Source: Platanthera guangdongensis (lineage: Eukaryota > Streptophyta > Magnoliopsida > Asparagales > Orchidaceae). Taken from it: a stretch of 64,000 nucleotides of DNA. Below, one piece after another: positions 45,885 to 56,802 of this stretch; position 1 is the stretch's first letter; every line of letters begins with the position of its first letter. The notes below the pieces were generated by a model. That model was not told the origin of the DNA. It worked only from the letters and a program-made list of their open reading frames with translations, and did not search any database. The stretch covers positions 93,776,094-93,840,093 of the forward strand of contig CM077166.1 of NCBI GenBank assembly GCA_039583875.1. Direction: 5' to 3'. A program made the translations under genes and the position numbers.

Positions 45885-48800
45885 ATGAGTGTTGTTATGT
45901 TTAAGTCTTGAGATTAGAGACTGATCCCTTGTTTCTTGTTTTCTTGAAGTGTCCAAGCAACGAGGCTAGTACGTCGAGAGCAAGAGAAGAACTTTCGGCG
46001 AGCAGTGCCACTACTCCAGGTCTTTTGGGCACGGGTGTAAACCCGGCTGACTTCTGCCGCATGCTTGTAGAAGCGATGGTGGTAGCCCAAGCTGCAGTGG
46101 CAGCTCAGGTAGCAACCCCTGCTACACCGGACACAGCGATGGTCGTGCCAGGTGGAGAAGCCAGGCGAGTGGAGACTTTGGCGGAAAGGGTGGTTGTCGG
46201 ATATGGAGACCGGCATATGAAGTACTTTGTGAGCTTCCATCCCCCGTCGTTCAAGGGAGTTGGTACATTCTCGTTTCTACACGGTTGGCCCTTCAGAGGC
46301 AGTTTCTGCACTTAATGTAGCGAGACAAGACGGTGGACGAGTATGTGCAGGAGTTCACCCATTAGGGTCGTTACGCGGGAACGACGATGGCAGATGATGT
46401 AGAGAGGGATAACCTCTTCTACCAGGGGCTGAGGGAGAATCTGAGGCAAACCCTCATTTCCATGAAGAGAGCTGGTTTTAATGAGCTAGTTGAGGCTGCC
46501 AGGATATTGAAGAGTGATCTGGAGCGAACCCAACGTCGTAAGGGTTTCACTCCCAAGCAAGGGGAAGGGAAGCCTCCCCAATCCCAGGGAAAGTCTGAAG
46601 GGAGTAGGTGGAGGAAAAAGCGTCACACTTCCAGGTCTGGTGAGAAGAGCAAGTGGACGCCTGGAGGTTCTCACACTAGGGGACCGCCGACGTGCTACAA
46701 CTACGGTAAGGTGGGGCACATAGCTCGTGTTTGTCCTCAAGGAGGAGCGGAGCAAGAGACAAGGCAGGAGCAGACTGTGCGCTCCGGCCCCAGTACCGCA
46801 GAGAAAGGGAAGATGGCGGAGTCAAGCGCTTCTCGGTTCCAACCGGTGCAACCAAGGGCCTACAACCTTGGACAGCAGGAAGCGATCCGCCAAACCGATG
46901 TGGTGACAGGTATGAGGAAATTTAAGTTTAAATTTTGTGTTTCATACTTTTAGACTTTTATGTGTGATGTCTATGTTGTAGGCTTCGTATTAGTTTCCGG
47001 ATACCCCACTAGGGTATTATTTGATACGGGAGCATCACACTCCTTTCTTGAGGAGAGCTTCATCCGGAGAATAGGAGTTGAGTCTTTCTCGGCGGACGCG
47101 GAGCTGAAAGTCCGCATGCCCAATGGGTCATCCATGACCACCGGGGCCAAAGAGGGGATCTGTTGGGAGCTGGACGGTGTTGACTTCGTTATTGTAGCTG
47201 CGATTTTACCATTGGTTGAGTTCGAGGTCATTTTGGGCATGGACTGGCTTGCAGAGCAGCACGCCAGTATTGATTGCCTATCTAAGGTAGTGACCCTAAG
47301 GAGCAAAGGCCAGGCGAAGTCAAATTTGAAGGCCTTTGTGGAGTGGCCTATTCCCTGATTTCGGCCATGCAATTGATGCGGGCGGTTAACCAGGGTGGTG
47401 TAGCGCTGGTAGCATTATTGGAGGTTCGCCTCTCCCAGTTGTCTATTGAGGATTTGCCCGTAGTGGCAGAGTTCAAGGATGTGTTTCCGGATGAACTTCC
47501 TGGAGCACCTTCTCGGTGGGAGATCGACTTCTCGGTCGAGTTAGTGCCGGAGGCTAGGTCGGTGTCACGTCCTCCGTTTAGAATGGCACCAAAGGAGTTG
47601 GCTGAACTCAATGTACAGTTACAGGAACTGTTGGAGCAAGGGTATATCAGACCCAGTTCTTCGCCGTGGAGCGCGCCAGTGTTGTTTGTAAAGAAGAAAG
47701 ACGGTTGTATGCGGTTATGCATAGACTACCGAGAGCTGAATAAACTGACCGTTAAGAATAAGTATCTGATTACTCGAATAGACGACTTGTTCGACCAGTT
47801 GGTTGGGTCAGTTGTGTACTCAAAATTGGACTTGAAGTCAGGCTATTATCAGTTGCGAATTCGGGACGAGGACATCCCCAAGACTGCCTTTGGTACGAGG
47901 TACGGACACTTTGAGTTTACGGTGATGCCGTTCGGGCTGACGAACGCGCCATCTGTGTTCATGGACCTTTTGAATCGAGTATTTCGGGAATACTTGGATT
48001 CTTTGGTGATTGTCTTCATTGACGACATCTTGGTGTATTCCAAATCGGAAGTGGAGCATGAGACCCACTTGAGAGTGGTCTTGCAAGTGTTAAGGGAGAA
48101 TCAGTTGTATGCAAAGTTCTCAAAGTGCGAGTTTTGGTTATCGAAGGTGCCATTTTTGGGCCACGTGATTAGTGGTGATGGGGTGGAAGTGGATCCAACA
48201 AAAGTGGTAGCCATCAGAGATTGGCCAGTTTTGAGGACCGTGGCGGAAGTCTGAAGTTTTCTTGGACTAGCCGGGTATTATAGGAGATTCGTGGAGAATT
48301 TTTCGCGGATAGCTCTACCTCTCACCTCACTCAATCGTAAAGATCATAAGTTTGTGTGGACTCAAGAGTGCAGTTAAGCATGTGAGGCACTGAAGGAGAG
48401 ACTGATGATGGCTCCAATCCTAAGTCTACCACAAGGGACCGAGGGATTTCAGATCTTCAGTGACGCATCGAGATGCGGTTTGGGTTGCGTTTTGGTGAAA
48501 CATGGCAAGTTGATAGCTTTTGGGTCTACACAGTTGAAGCCTCATGACAGGAATAACCCCGTCCATGACTTGGAGTTGGCGGCTATAATTATTGCGTTGA
48601 AAATATGGCGACATTATGTGTATGGTGCAAAGGTGGAGATCTTCACGGATCATAAAATCCTGAAGTATCTTTTGGATCAAAAGGACTTGAACATGCGACA
48701 ACGCCGGTGGGTTGAGTTTATTGGAGACTACGAAGTGGCGATTCAGTATACGCCAGGTAAAGCCAATGTTGTGGCGGATTCCTTGAGTAGAAAGTACTCG

Positions 48801-50364
48801 GGGCAAGGGAATTGGATCGAAGCTCATGATGAGTGGTTGGTACGGGAATGGGAGTCCCTTGATTTGGAATGTGTGGCGAGAGGCGAGTCCAGCGTGGCTC
48901 TGTTGAACTATATTGAAATCCAGAACGACTTGTCCGATCACATTCGGGAAGCGACTCGGTTGGATGTGGAGTTTCAACCATATGTGATGGAGGCTCAAGA
49001 GGGCGAGAGCAGTGCCTGGGAGATGATTGATGGGATTCTGAGGAAGGACGGAAAGGTTTGTATAACGCAGTTCGGCAAACTCCGTGAGGAGTTGATGTTT
49101 GAGGCTCACTTCACAAAGTACTCCATTCACCCGGGCAGTATAAAGATGTACTTGGATATGAAGAAATACTTTTGGTGGTCGGGGCTGAAGCGGGACGTAG
49201 CTTTGTATGTGAATCGTTGACAAACTTGCGCCTTGGTGAAGGCCGAATGTCAGAAGCCGGGCGGGTTCCTGAAGCCCCTTCCAATCCCTGAGTGGAAATT
49301 TGATGACATCTCCATGGATTTTTACATGATTTGCCTACATCGCAGCAGTGTAATGATGTTATTTATATGATCGTGAATCGCTTAACCAAGGTGGCCCACT
49401 TCATCCCAAATCGGAAGGAGGACAGCGTGGAGAAGCTGGTGGAGTTGTATGTTCGCAACATTGTGCGACTGCATGGGATTCCTAAGAGCATAGTTAGCGA
49501 TCGAGATGGACGGTTTACGTCCAAGGACTGGAGATTGGTTCAGAAGACTTTGGGCATGAAGATAAAGTTCAGTACGACGTTCCATCCTCAAACTGACGGG
49601 CAAACCGAAAGAACGAACCGTACTATGGAGGATATGCTGAGAATGTGCATTCTTGACTTCGGCAAGAAGTGGGAGATCACCTCTTCATAGTATAATTCGC
49701 ATACAATAACAGTTATCAAGCAAGTATAAAAATGGCGTCATACGAAGCTTTGTATAGGAGACGGTGCCGACCACCGATGTCTTGGACAGAGGCGGGAGAC
49801 ACCAAAATTTTGGGAAAGGAGGTGGTTGTTGACGCTTGTGAGTTGGTACAGACCATTCTAGAGAGTATGAAGTTGGCGCAAGACCGGCAAGCAAAATACT
49901 TTAATGCTCGTCACAGGAAGTTGGAGTTTGAGGTAGGTGATTGGGTCTATTTGAAGATCAAGCCGTTCAAAGGCATCTCACGGATTCGGCGACTCAAGAA
50001 GTTGAGTCCAAGGTTTTTGGGGCCTTTTGAAGTTGTTGAACGGGTGGGAGAAGCAGCCTATCAGTTGGCATTGCCCGCGGAGCTGAGTGGATTGCACGAA
50101 GTCTTCCATGTCTCCATCTTGAGGAAAGCCTTGCCTGAGGCTAGTTTAGTGATTGTGCCGGCATCGGTGCCGATAGAGGAAGACTTGAGGACGCGAGTCC
50201 GTCCAATTGCTATAGAGGATTCGGATACTCGGCAGTTGTGGAATAAAGAGGTTAAACTAGTGAAAGTCCGATGGGACAACTGCGGTCGTGAGGATCACTC
50301 TTGGGAGCGAGAACAAGCCATGCTAGAAGGGTATCCAGAGCTCTTCAAATCAGGTACCATTTAA
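45885..50364 (+). pseudogene. Gag-pol of B2
   Basis: Same layout as B1. Gag lost 202 bp after VGT (46261-46265), removing the core seen in B1 at 38941-39142 and shifting the frame. TAG stands at 46318. The zinc knuckle (46693-46735) has its second Cys as Tyr (CYNYGKVGHIARVC). The 72-nt insert (46910-46981) contains TAG at 46951. The protease is intact in sequence (LFDTGASHSF) but a 1-bp loss near 47316 shifts the frame. The RT is open for 303 residues (47343-48254) with [12 protein letters not shown] and ends in TGA where CGA is expected. RNase H and integrase zinc finger are open at 48405-49220, with TGA for a Cys at 49218. Integrase core D/D/E is present (49331-49690). The C-terminal part with the chromodomain-like end is open at 49732-50364. 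Less decayed than B1. Confidence 0.93.
46910..46981 (+). other. 72-nt intron-like insert at the gag-protease junction of B2
   Basis: GTATGAG...TTGTAG, same length and position as in B1. It contains an in-frame TAG (46951-46953) where B1 has TAT. Confidence 0.65.
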
Positions 50365-50422
50365 GTTTTGTTCCCTTTTGCTTTGTAATTTCGGGACGAA
50401 ATTCTTTTAAGGTGGAGAGAGT

Positions 50423-52951
50423 TGTAACGCCCCAAAATTTGTAGACGGACGACCAGCGTTTTTGGCCAAGTTTGGGTCTTAGCTGAGAGTCGAACCGGGT
50501 TCGTCGAGAATGAAAATTGGTTTCTTGCAGGGGGCACACGGCCTGGGACACGGACGTGTCCCAGGGCGTGTCAGGCTCCATTTGACATTTTAGTCGAGAG
50601 GTAGACGATTTTGGAGTCGACGATCGTCAAGCAGAGAACACGGCCTGAGACACGGGCGTGTCTCAGGGCATGTCGAGCCCTTATCGATGATCGGCTCGGG
50701 GATTCGACGAATTTTGCTCGACGATGTGTCGAGACAAGGCACACTGCCTAGGATACGGGCGTGTCCAAGACCGTGTCAGGCAGTCGACGAACTTCGCTCG
50801 ACGAAGTGTCGAGACAGTGAACACGGCCTGGAGCCCATGCGTGTTGAGTTAGACACGGGCAAGGACACTGGGGTGTCTAGTACCCGTGTGAGTCTCGGGT
50901 TGTTTTCGAGGCTGTGTCGATGGAGGAACACGGCCGACCACACGGCCGTGTCAGTTGGAACACGGGCGTGTCAGGTTTAACACGGGCGTGTCAGATGCCT
51001 GTGTGTTGTTCCAGGCACGTCGATTTTGACGGCGTATGGGGGACACGGCCTTGGACACGGGCGTGTCGCAGACCGTGTTCGGCCCAGTTTTAGCATTTCA
51101 GGCCTGAATCAAGGACGTTCGTTTCTTTAATTTTGGATCCAACGGCTGGGGGTTGTTTCTAATGGGATATACACGGGATTGGACCCTTAGAAACCCTCAT
51201 ATCTTTTGAGTGGTTCTCTTTCTAAGACAAGAGAGAGAGGAGAGCAAAGGAAGAAGAAGAAGCCTCGATCCAGTCACCGGCGGAGCTTCGGAGCTCCAAA
51301 TCGCGAGCTGAGTCCAGATCCGTGGAGGCTAGATCAATGCGAAGGTTTTCATCCGGCTATTTTTCCATGGCTAGGAAGAGGAGTCGGAAGGTAACGACAC
51401 TTCTCCTCTCGGTTTTAGGATGCATGTTTTAGCATCTTTTCTTTTCTAGTTTTTGGGCACCAAACACTCAAATGAGAGTGGTTTGGGTCGCCAAGGTTTA
51501 AGAGGAACCTCCGAGTCAATTGAGTCCATCCCCGGCATGATTTTTGCATTAGAGATCTGCTCCGTTAGTGGATTAGGCATCGTGGGTGAAGCCGTAGTTG
51601 CGACCGTTAGTCCGACTCGGTGATGTTGCATACGAGGTTTAAGGATTCATAGAAATCCGCTGCGGCAAGGGGCCATTTGTGATGTTCGTGTTGTTTTTGA
51701 TGTTCTTCCCTTTATCTTGCATGAGTACGTGTGGTCGGTACCGGACAAGGTTAGCTCCTCATTAGCGGTAGATGGTTTCCTTGGTGAACAAGGTTAGCTC
51801 CGCATGAGTGGTAGATGGTTTCCTTGATGCGCGGGAACGCTGTAGTACGTACGAGGGATTATGGAGGAAATGTCTTGGTTTGTGATGTGCCAAGGCGTGG
51901 CTGTGTCTCTGTGGTCGGCTGGCTGTCCCGTGACGTGCAAGTCATGTGTGGAAAGTGTCCCGGTGAGACTATTCCCCTTTGTTTGAGATTGACGAGAACG
52001 CCGAGCATGGGACATGCCCGGGCAATGAGGCCATGAGAGGGTGGGGTCCAGCAAGGGTTCTTAGAATCGGTCAGTGTGTTGGACGAAATCCTGACATGAG
52101 AAGTCAGAGTTTGCCGACAAGCCCGGGTCTGCGACCGTGAGCAGGTGGGGCCTTGGCAATAGTTCTGTGTAGCGGCTTGTATACCTTTGGGGGATTATGG
52201 TTCCCCTTTGTTTGCGGCTTTATGCCAATGGAGAAATGTTTAGTACCCAAATGATGTGATATTGTGCTGGATGCATACGGTATAGGGTGCCTTGGGTGAA
52301 GCCCGGGGGTTGCATTCATGTTGCATAGTAGGCCCTATTATTATATGCTCAACAATAGAGAACATGTATGATGGTTGAGGCATCCAAGCCTGTTTCCTTA
52401 GTTTCTTTTCTTGCTTATTATTATTGCATACGAAGTGCTAACTTGCAGGTTGGAGGAATACCCCAGGGTCCGTTAGGGGCGACCGGGAGGAGATGTGTTT
52501 GTTACACAGTTTGAGGTCAGCCTTTGCAGACCCACGTTACTTATACGTTACAGGGCAAGGATCGCAAGAAAGAGCTAGCTCGCTGGCCAGAAAGGCCTAA
52601 GCCTCATGAAGTGTTAATTTCTGCTGTAGCTCTACTCTTTATGACATTGAATGTTTTGATGCCCTTGGTGACCGGCTTGCATGCCCAGGTAGACTAGGTG
52701 TGCTTATGCACTTTCAGGACTGATGTATTATTTGAGTCAGGATTTACTCTTGTTGTAAGGCCTTAAGGCCATTTTGTTACTCTTGTAGGCGTGGATAACT
52801 TCTAGTCTCTTTGGTTGTTTCCGCTGTGATGTGTTTTGAGTTTTGAGTTTGGGTAGCTATATCATTTTATAATACTGAAGTTGTGGCGTTTGTATGTTGT
52901 GGGGCCCCGGCCGGACCCATATTATACGGTCATTACAGGGGAGGTGTTACA
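50423..52951 (+). repeat. LTR 3 of the B array
   Basis: Starts TGTAACGCCCC, ends GAGGTGTTACA. The palindrome array at 50533-51078 includes 50542-50565 (11-bp arms around GA) and 50644-50667 (11-bp arms CCTGAGACACG and CGTGTCTCAGG around GG). The A-element RT resumes at 52957. Confidence 0.95.
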
Positions 52952-52956
52952 ATTTT

Positions 52957-55737
52957 CTCCCAAGAAAGACGGCTCTTGGAAACCTCGCTTGGATGATTTA
53001 TTGGACATGTTAGCGGGTGCCATGATTTTCTCGAAATTGGATCTTATAAGTGACTACCATCAGATCTGAATTAGGGAAGATGATGAGTGGTAGACGGCTT
53101 TTAAATCCAAGGAAGGGCTCGACCGAGTGGTTAGTCAAGCCATTTGGGCTCTCCAATTCCCTGAGCACTTTTTCTAGGATGATGACTCACAGCTTCCAAC
53201 CGTATATGGGAAAATTCATCGTAGTGTATTTTGATGATTTTCTAGTTTTTAGTACTTCTACGAGTGATCATGATGCACATTTGAAGATTATCCTTACCAC
53301 GTTGAGATCGGAATAATTATTCGTTAACATTAAAAAGTGTACTTTTCATGTGTTGTCAGTAGATTTCCTTGGTTATATCGTAAGTTCGGAAGGCATACAT
53401 GTAGACCCGAAGAAGGTTCAGGCCATTAAGGACTGGACGGAGCCCGCCAATATTCGGGATGTTCGGAGTATTCATAGTCTAGCTACATTTTATCTCCGAT
53501 TTATTAGAGACTTTAGTTGTATCATGGCCCCCATTACCGAGTGCATGAAAAAGGGTGATTTTACTTGGACAAAATCGGCCTCTAAAGCATTCCAAATCAT
53601 TAAAACATGCAGGTCTGAAGCTCTCCTATTGAGATTACTAGATTTTAGTAAGGTTTTTGAGTTATCCTGTGATGCGTCTGGAGTTGATGTTGGTGGTGTA
53701 TTGAGTCAGGACGGTCACCCAATAGGATATTTCAGTGAGAAACTCGCGGGGACAAAATTGAATTATTCAACTATGATCGAGAGTTCTATGCGGTTATTAG
53801 GTGCCTCCAACATTGGCGGCATTATTTACTTCCTAAAGAATTTGTTTTTTATCCGATCATGAAGCTTTGCGATTCATCAACTCACAAACTAAAGTGAGCC
53901 GCAGACATGCCAAGTGGGTCTCCTATCTTCAAGAATACATATTTTTCATAAAACACCTTAAGGGAACTCTCAACCGCGTAGCTGACGCTCTTAGTCGTGT
54001 ATCCTTATTACTATCTACGCTAGAAGTAAAGGTGATTGGGTTCGATAGAATTAAGGATGAGTATGTCCATTGCCCGGATTTCAAGGAAACCTATTTATCC
54101 ACTCAAGACAACTTGCCCACGATCATTTCGTCCTTTTATTTTTGTGACGGTTATCTATTCAATCACTCAAGGCTATGTATTCCACGATCATCCCTATGCC
54201 ATTTCATCGTGTGGGAATTGCATAGCGGTGGGATCGGTGGACACTTTGGCCGTGACAAGACCATTGCTCTAGTAGAATACAAGTTTTATTGGCCCGGTCT
54301 TAAGTCAACGGTGAATAAAATCATGGGAAGTTGTCGGGCATGCCAATTAGCCAAGGGTAACAAAACTAATGCGGGGCTTTATACCCCTCTTCCGATCCCT
54401 TCCATTCCATGGGAAGACGTTAGCATGTATTTTATCCTAGGTCTGCCTGTCACGTTTAGACGTCATGATTCTATTCTGGTAGTAGTAGATCGGTTTCCCA
54501 AAATGACTTATTTTATTGCGTGTAGTAAAACCAACGACGTGTCACACGTTGCTAGGTTGTATTTTAAGGAATTCATTGGACATAGTGGCATTCTGAAATT
54601 GATAGTGACCGATAGAGATGTCAAATTTACTAGTTATTTTTGGAAGACCTTGTGGAAGATTTTGGGCACAAAACTTTTGTTTTCTTCGGCCTGCCGTCCA
54701 CAGACGGATGGGAAAACGGAAATGGTAAACAAAGGTTTAGGTAGTTTATTACGATGCCTTGTGGGAGACCACAAGGGTAAATGGGACCTTATCCTTCCTC
54801 ATGCTCAGTTAGCATATAATAATTCCAAAAATAGGTCCACTAGCTTGTCACCAAATGAGATTGTGCATGGTTATAAAGCACCAGTGCCACTTGACTTGAT
54901 TCTTTTACCGCCATCCTATAAATCAAGTCAAATTGCACAGGATTTTGCCTCTCATATTCATAATTTGCATAAGCACATAAATGACACAATAACCATACAA
55001 TACGCATCTTATCAAACTCATGCTAACGTACACAAAATAGAAACTCACTTTAAGGTTGGCGATTTAGTCTTGGTGCGTCTCATCCCTGAACAGATGCCTT
55101 CGGGCACTATAAAAAGTTAGCGCATCAGCGAGATGGGCCTTTTCGGATCTTAAGAAAATTAGTAGAAAACGCCTATCTTTTGGAGTTACCCACTGATTGG
55201 GGTATTTCCCCTACATTGAATGTTTCCGATTTAATGTCGTATGTTTCTCCACCACTGGATTTATCTAACTAATTGTTTATTCCCACTACATATTCTAATG
55301 GGTTGGGGGGTGAGCTTGTTTCTGGATCGCTCTCTCCATCGGTCTCCAATGGAGGTACGTTGGTATTTGATGAAGAAACGTTTCCTCCTTTGTTGTCTAA
55401 TGCTTTTCCCAGGTTTCCCAAGACAAACATTTTGCTAGACAGGATCCTCAAGGATGAAGTGCTCACCACTCTGGGTGGTGATGTTCGCCGCTACTTGATT
55501 CTTTGGCATGATTGTCCGGCCTCCGATTACTCCTGGCTTCCGGAATCGGAGGTGGTTCTTTTAGATGATGCTCTTCTACGGCGATACCTTAGGGACAACT
55601 CATCGGTGATGAGTACTTTCGAGCGGGGGAGGGTTGATGGAGACGACGACCCCCAACATGATGAAGACGGTGACGACCTATATACAGATCATTTTTCCCC
55701 ACTCCAGTCAAAGACTTGCGGCGCTATGCTGATCTAG
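52957..55737 (+). pseudogene. RT (second part), RNase H, integrase and chromodomain of element A
   Basis: RT resumes with PKKDGSW and passes directly to [21 protein letters not shown]. The usual block of about 20 residues between them (with the R.C.D.R..N segment) is missing. The YFDD motif is at 53227-53238. RNase H has CDASGVDVGGVLSQDG (53670); a frame change at about 53862; SDHEALRF follows. Integrase: zinc finger HFGRDKTIALVEYKFYWPGL..SCRACQLAK. The first catalytic Asp is replaced by Tyr (SMYFILGLP, 54420-54446); then TDRDVKF, and the Glu in KTEMVNKGL. Open from 53867 to 55120. The chromodomain (LDRILKDEVL..YLILWHDCPASDYSWLPESEV, 55436-55558) leads into the 3' LTR, where a frameshift ends it at 55737. 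Confidence 0.92.
55619..55634 (+). other. Polypurine tract of element A
   Basis: CGAGCGGGGGAGGGT directly before the 3' LTR. It lies within the chromodomain reading frame. Confidence 0.75.
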
Positions 55738-56802
55738 TGGAGCGACGCAACAGTCTCCGCCCTCGGCGCAAGACTGCAACTTAAATTTTATTTTAACTTA
55801 TTTGCTATTTTATGAGCATGTTTATTTCATCTATTGTTTAAAACTATGGTGTGTGTGTTAATTTTGTATTTGGGCTGGATGTAACCAAACTCTAGGATGT
55901 AAGCCTATATAAGGCCATGATGTGTTTATTTTCATTTCAAGTTGAATGAGAAATTGAAATTCTACCTCCAAAGGAATATTCCCCCTCTCCCTCCTATTCT
56001 AATTTCGGCCCCCCTCTCAACCATAGCCTTCTCCCTCTTCTTGGCCGCCAACCTCCACTCCCTCCCTCATTCTCTTAGCCACCCACCCGTCCTCCTTTCA
56101 AGCCGCCAACCCTCTAGCCTCCTCTCCCTCTAATCCATAGTCGATCACCCTCCCACAAGCACAACTAACCACCCCTTCCCCCTTCAAGGAAGAATCCGAC
56201 CACCCTTTCTCTCTAGGTGGCTAGATCAAGGTGCTTGTGACAAGCTCTCGTGGATCTCGTCCAAGGCATGACGCGACGAAGGAGGACGAGTTTTCCAATC
56301 CATCTGGCGCAACTATGGCGGAAACGTGGAATAGCGACTCAAGTGAGATAACCGGAATCATCTATTCCGGTTGGGGTAACGAAAATCTCTACCATTATGT
56401 GATTCCTTCCCTAGATAACTTCGTGGTGGATGTTCTTGTCGTTGGATTTAGAATCGTTGAATTTTCGTGGTTTTCTTCGATTGTTTGTGTTCATCTTAAT
56501 TGAAACAAATTTCCACAAAGGTTTGACGAACCTCGTAACTTTTTGTTTGGAGAGATCTACCTTTTCTCGGATCATACTTTTGGTAGATCTCTTTTGGTGG
56601 GTCCTTTTAGCCGGAATGGATATTGGCCTATCACCTCTATCTGATCCTAAGCGGTTTGGCTACCCGTACATTAGCGTTAACATGATAATATTGCGAGGAG
56701 TGTGTGTGGCGTGGTAATTTGTGCAAGTGGAAATTCGAATCGAAGAGAGACAAAATGTGTTAATCCGTAGATCTCCCAGCGTCAAGGCTTTGGCCTGCAT
56801 CA
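55635..56802 (+). repeat. 3' LTR of element A
   Basis: Same termini as the 5' LTR, TATA box at 55905-55914, CT-rich leader at 55975-56215. It differs from the 5' LTR by many single changes, densest in the first 150 bp, and lacks about 28 bp near 56597. The duplication GAGGT follows at 56803-56807. Confidence 0.95.

Larger units (their letters stand above)
35967..52951 (+). mobile_element. Element B: tandem array LTR-internal-LTR-internal-LTR of a Tekay-like Gypsy element
   Basis: Three LTRs (35967-38488, 43281-45810, 50423-52951; 2522, 2530, 2529 bp) alternate with two internal regions (B1 38489-43280, B2 45811-50422). Only the outer ends carry the target duplication, so the middle LTR is shared. 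All parts have the same orientation. LTRs above 2 kb, protease motif LFDTGASHSF, RT motif FIDD and a C-terminal chromodomain-like VKVRWDNCGREDHSWE fit the Tekay/Del branch of chromoviruses. It is inserted in the RT of A. Confidence 0.95.
19709..56802 (+). mobile_element. Element A: chromodomain Ty3/Gypsy retrotransposon carrying two later insertions
   Basis: LTRs at 19709-20903 and 55635-56802 bound it, with a perfect 5-bp duplication GAGGT outside. Without the insertions I (21162-33949 plus its duplicated 5 bp) and B (35967-52951 plus its duplicated 5 bp) A would be about 7.3 kb. The gene order is gag, protease, RT, RNase H, integrase, chromodomain, which is Gypsy order. The protease motif IDSGSCMNV and the RT motif YFDD fit the chromovirus group. 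It is inserted antisense into pol of C. It is dead: several stops, frameshifts and a missing RT block, besides the insertions. Confidence 0.95.
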
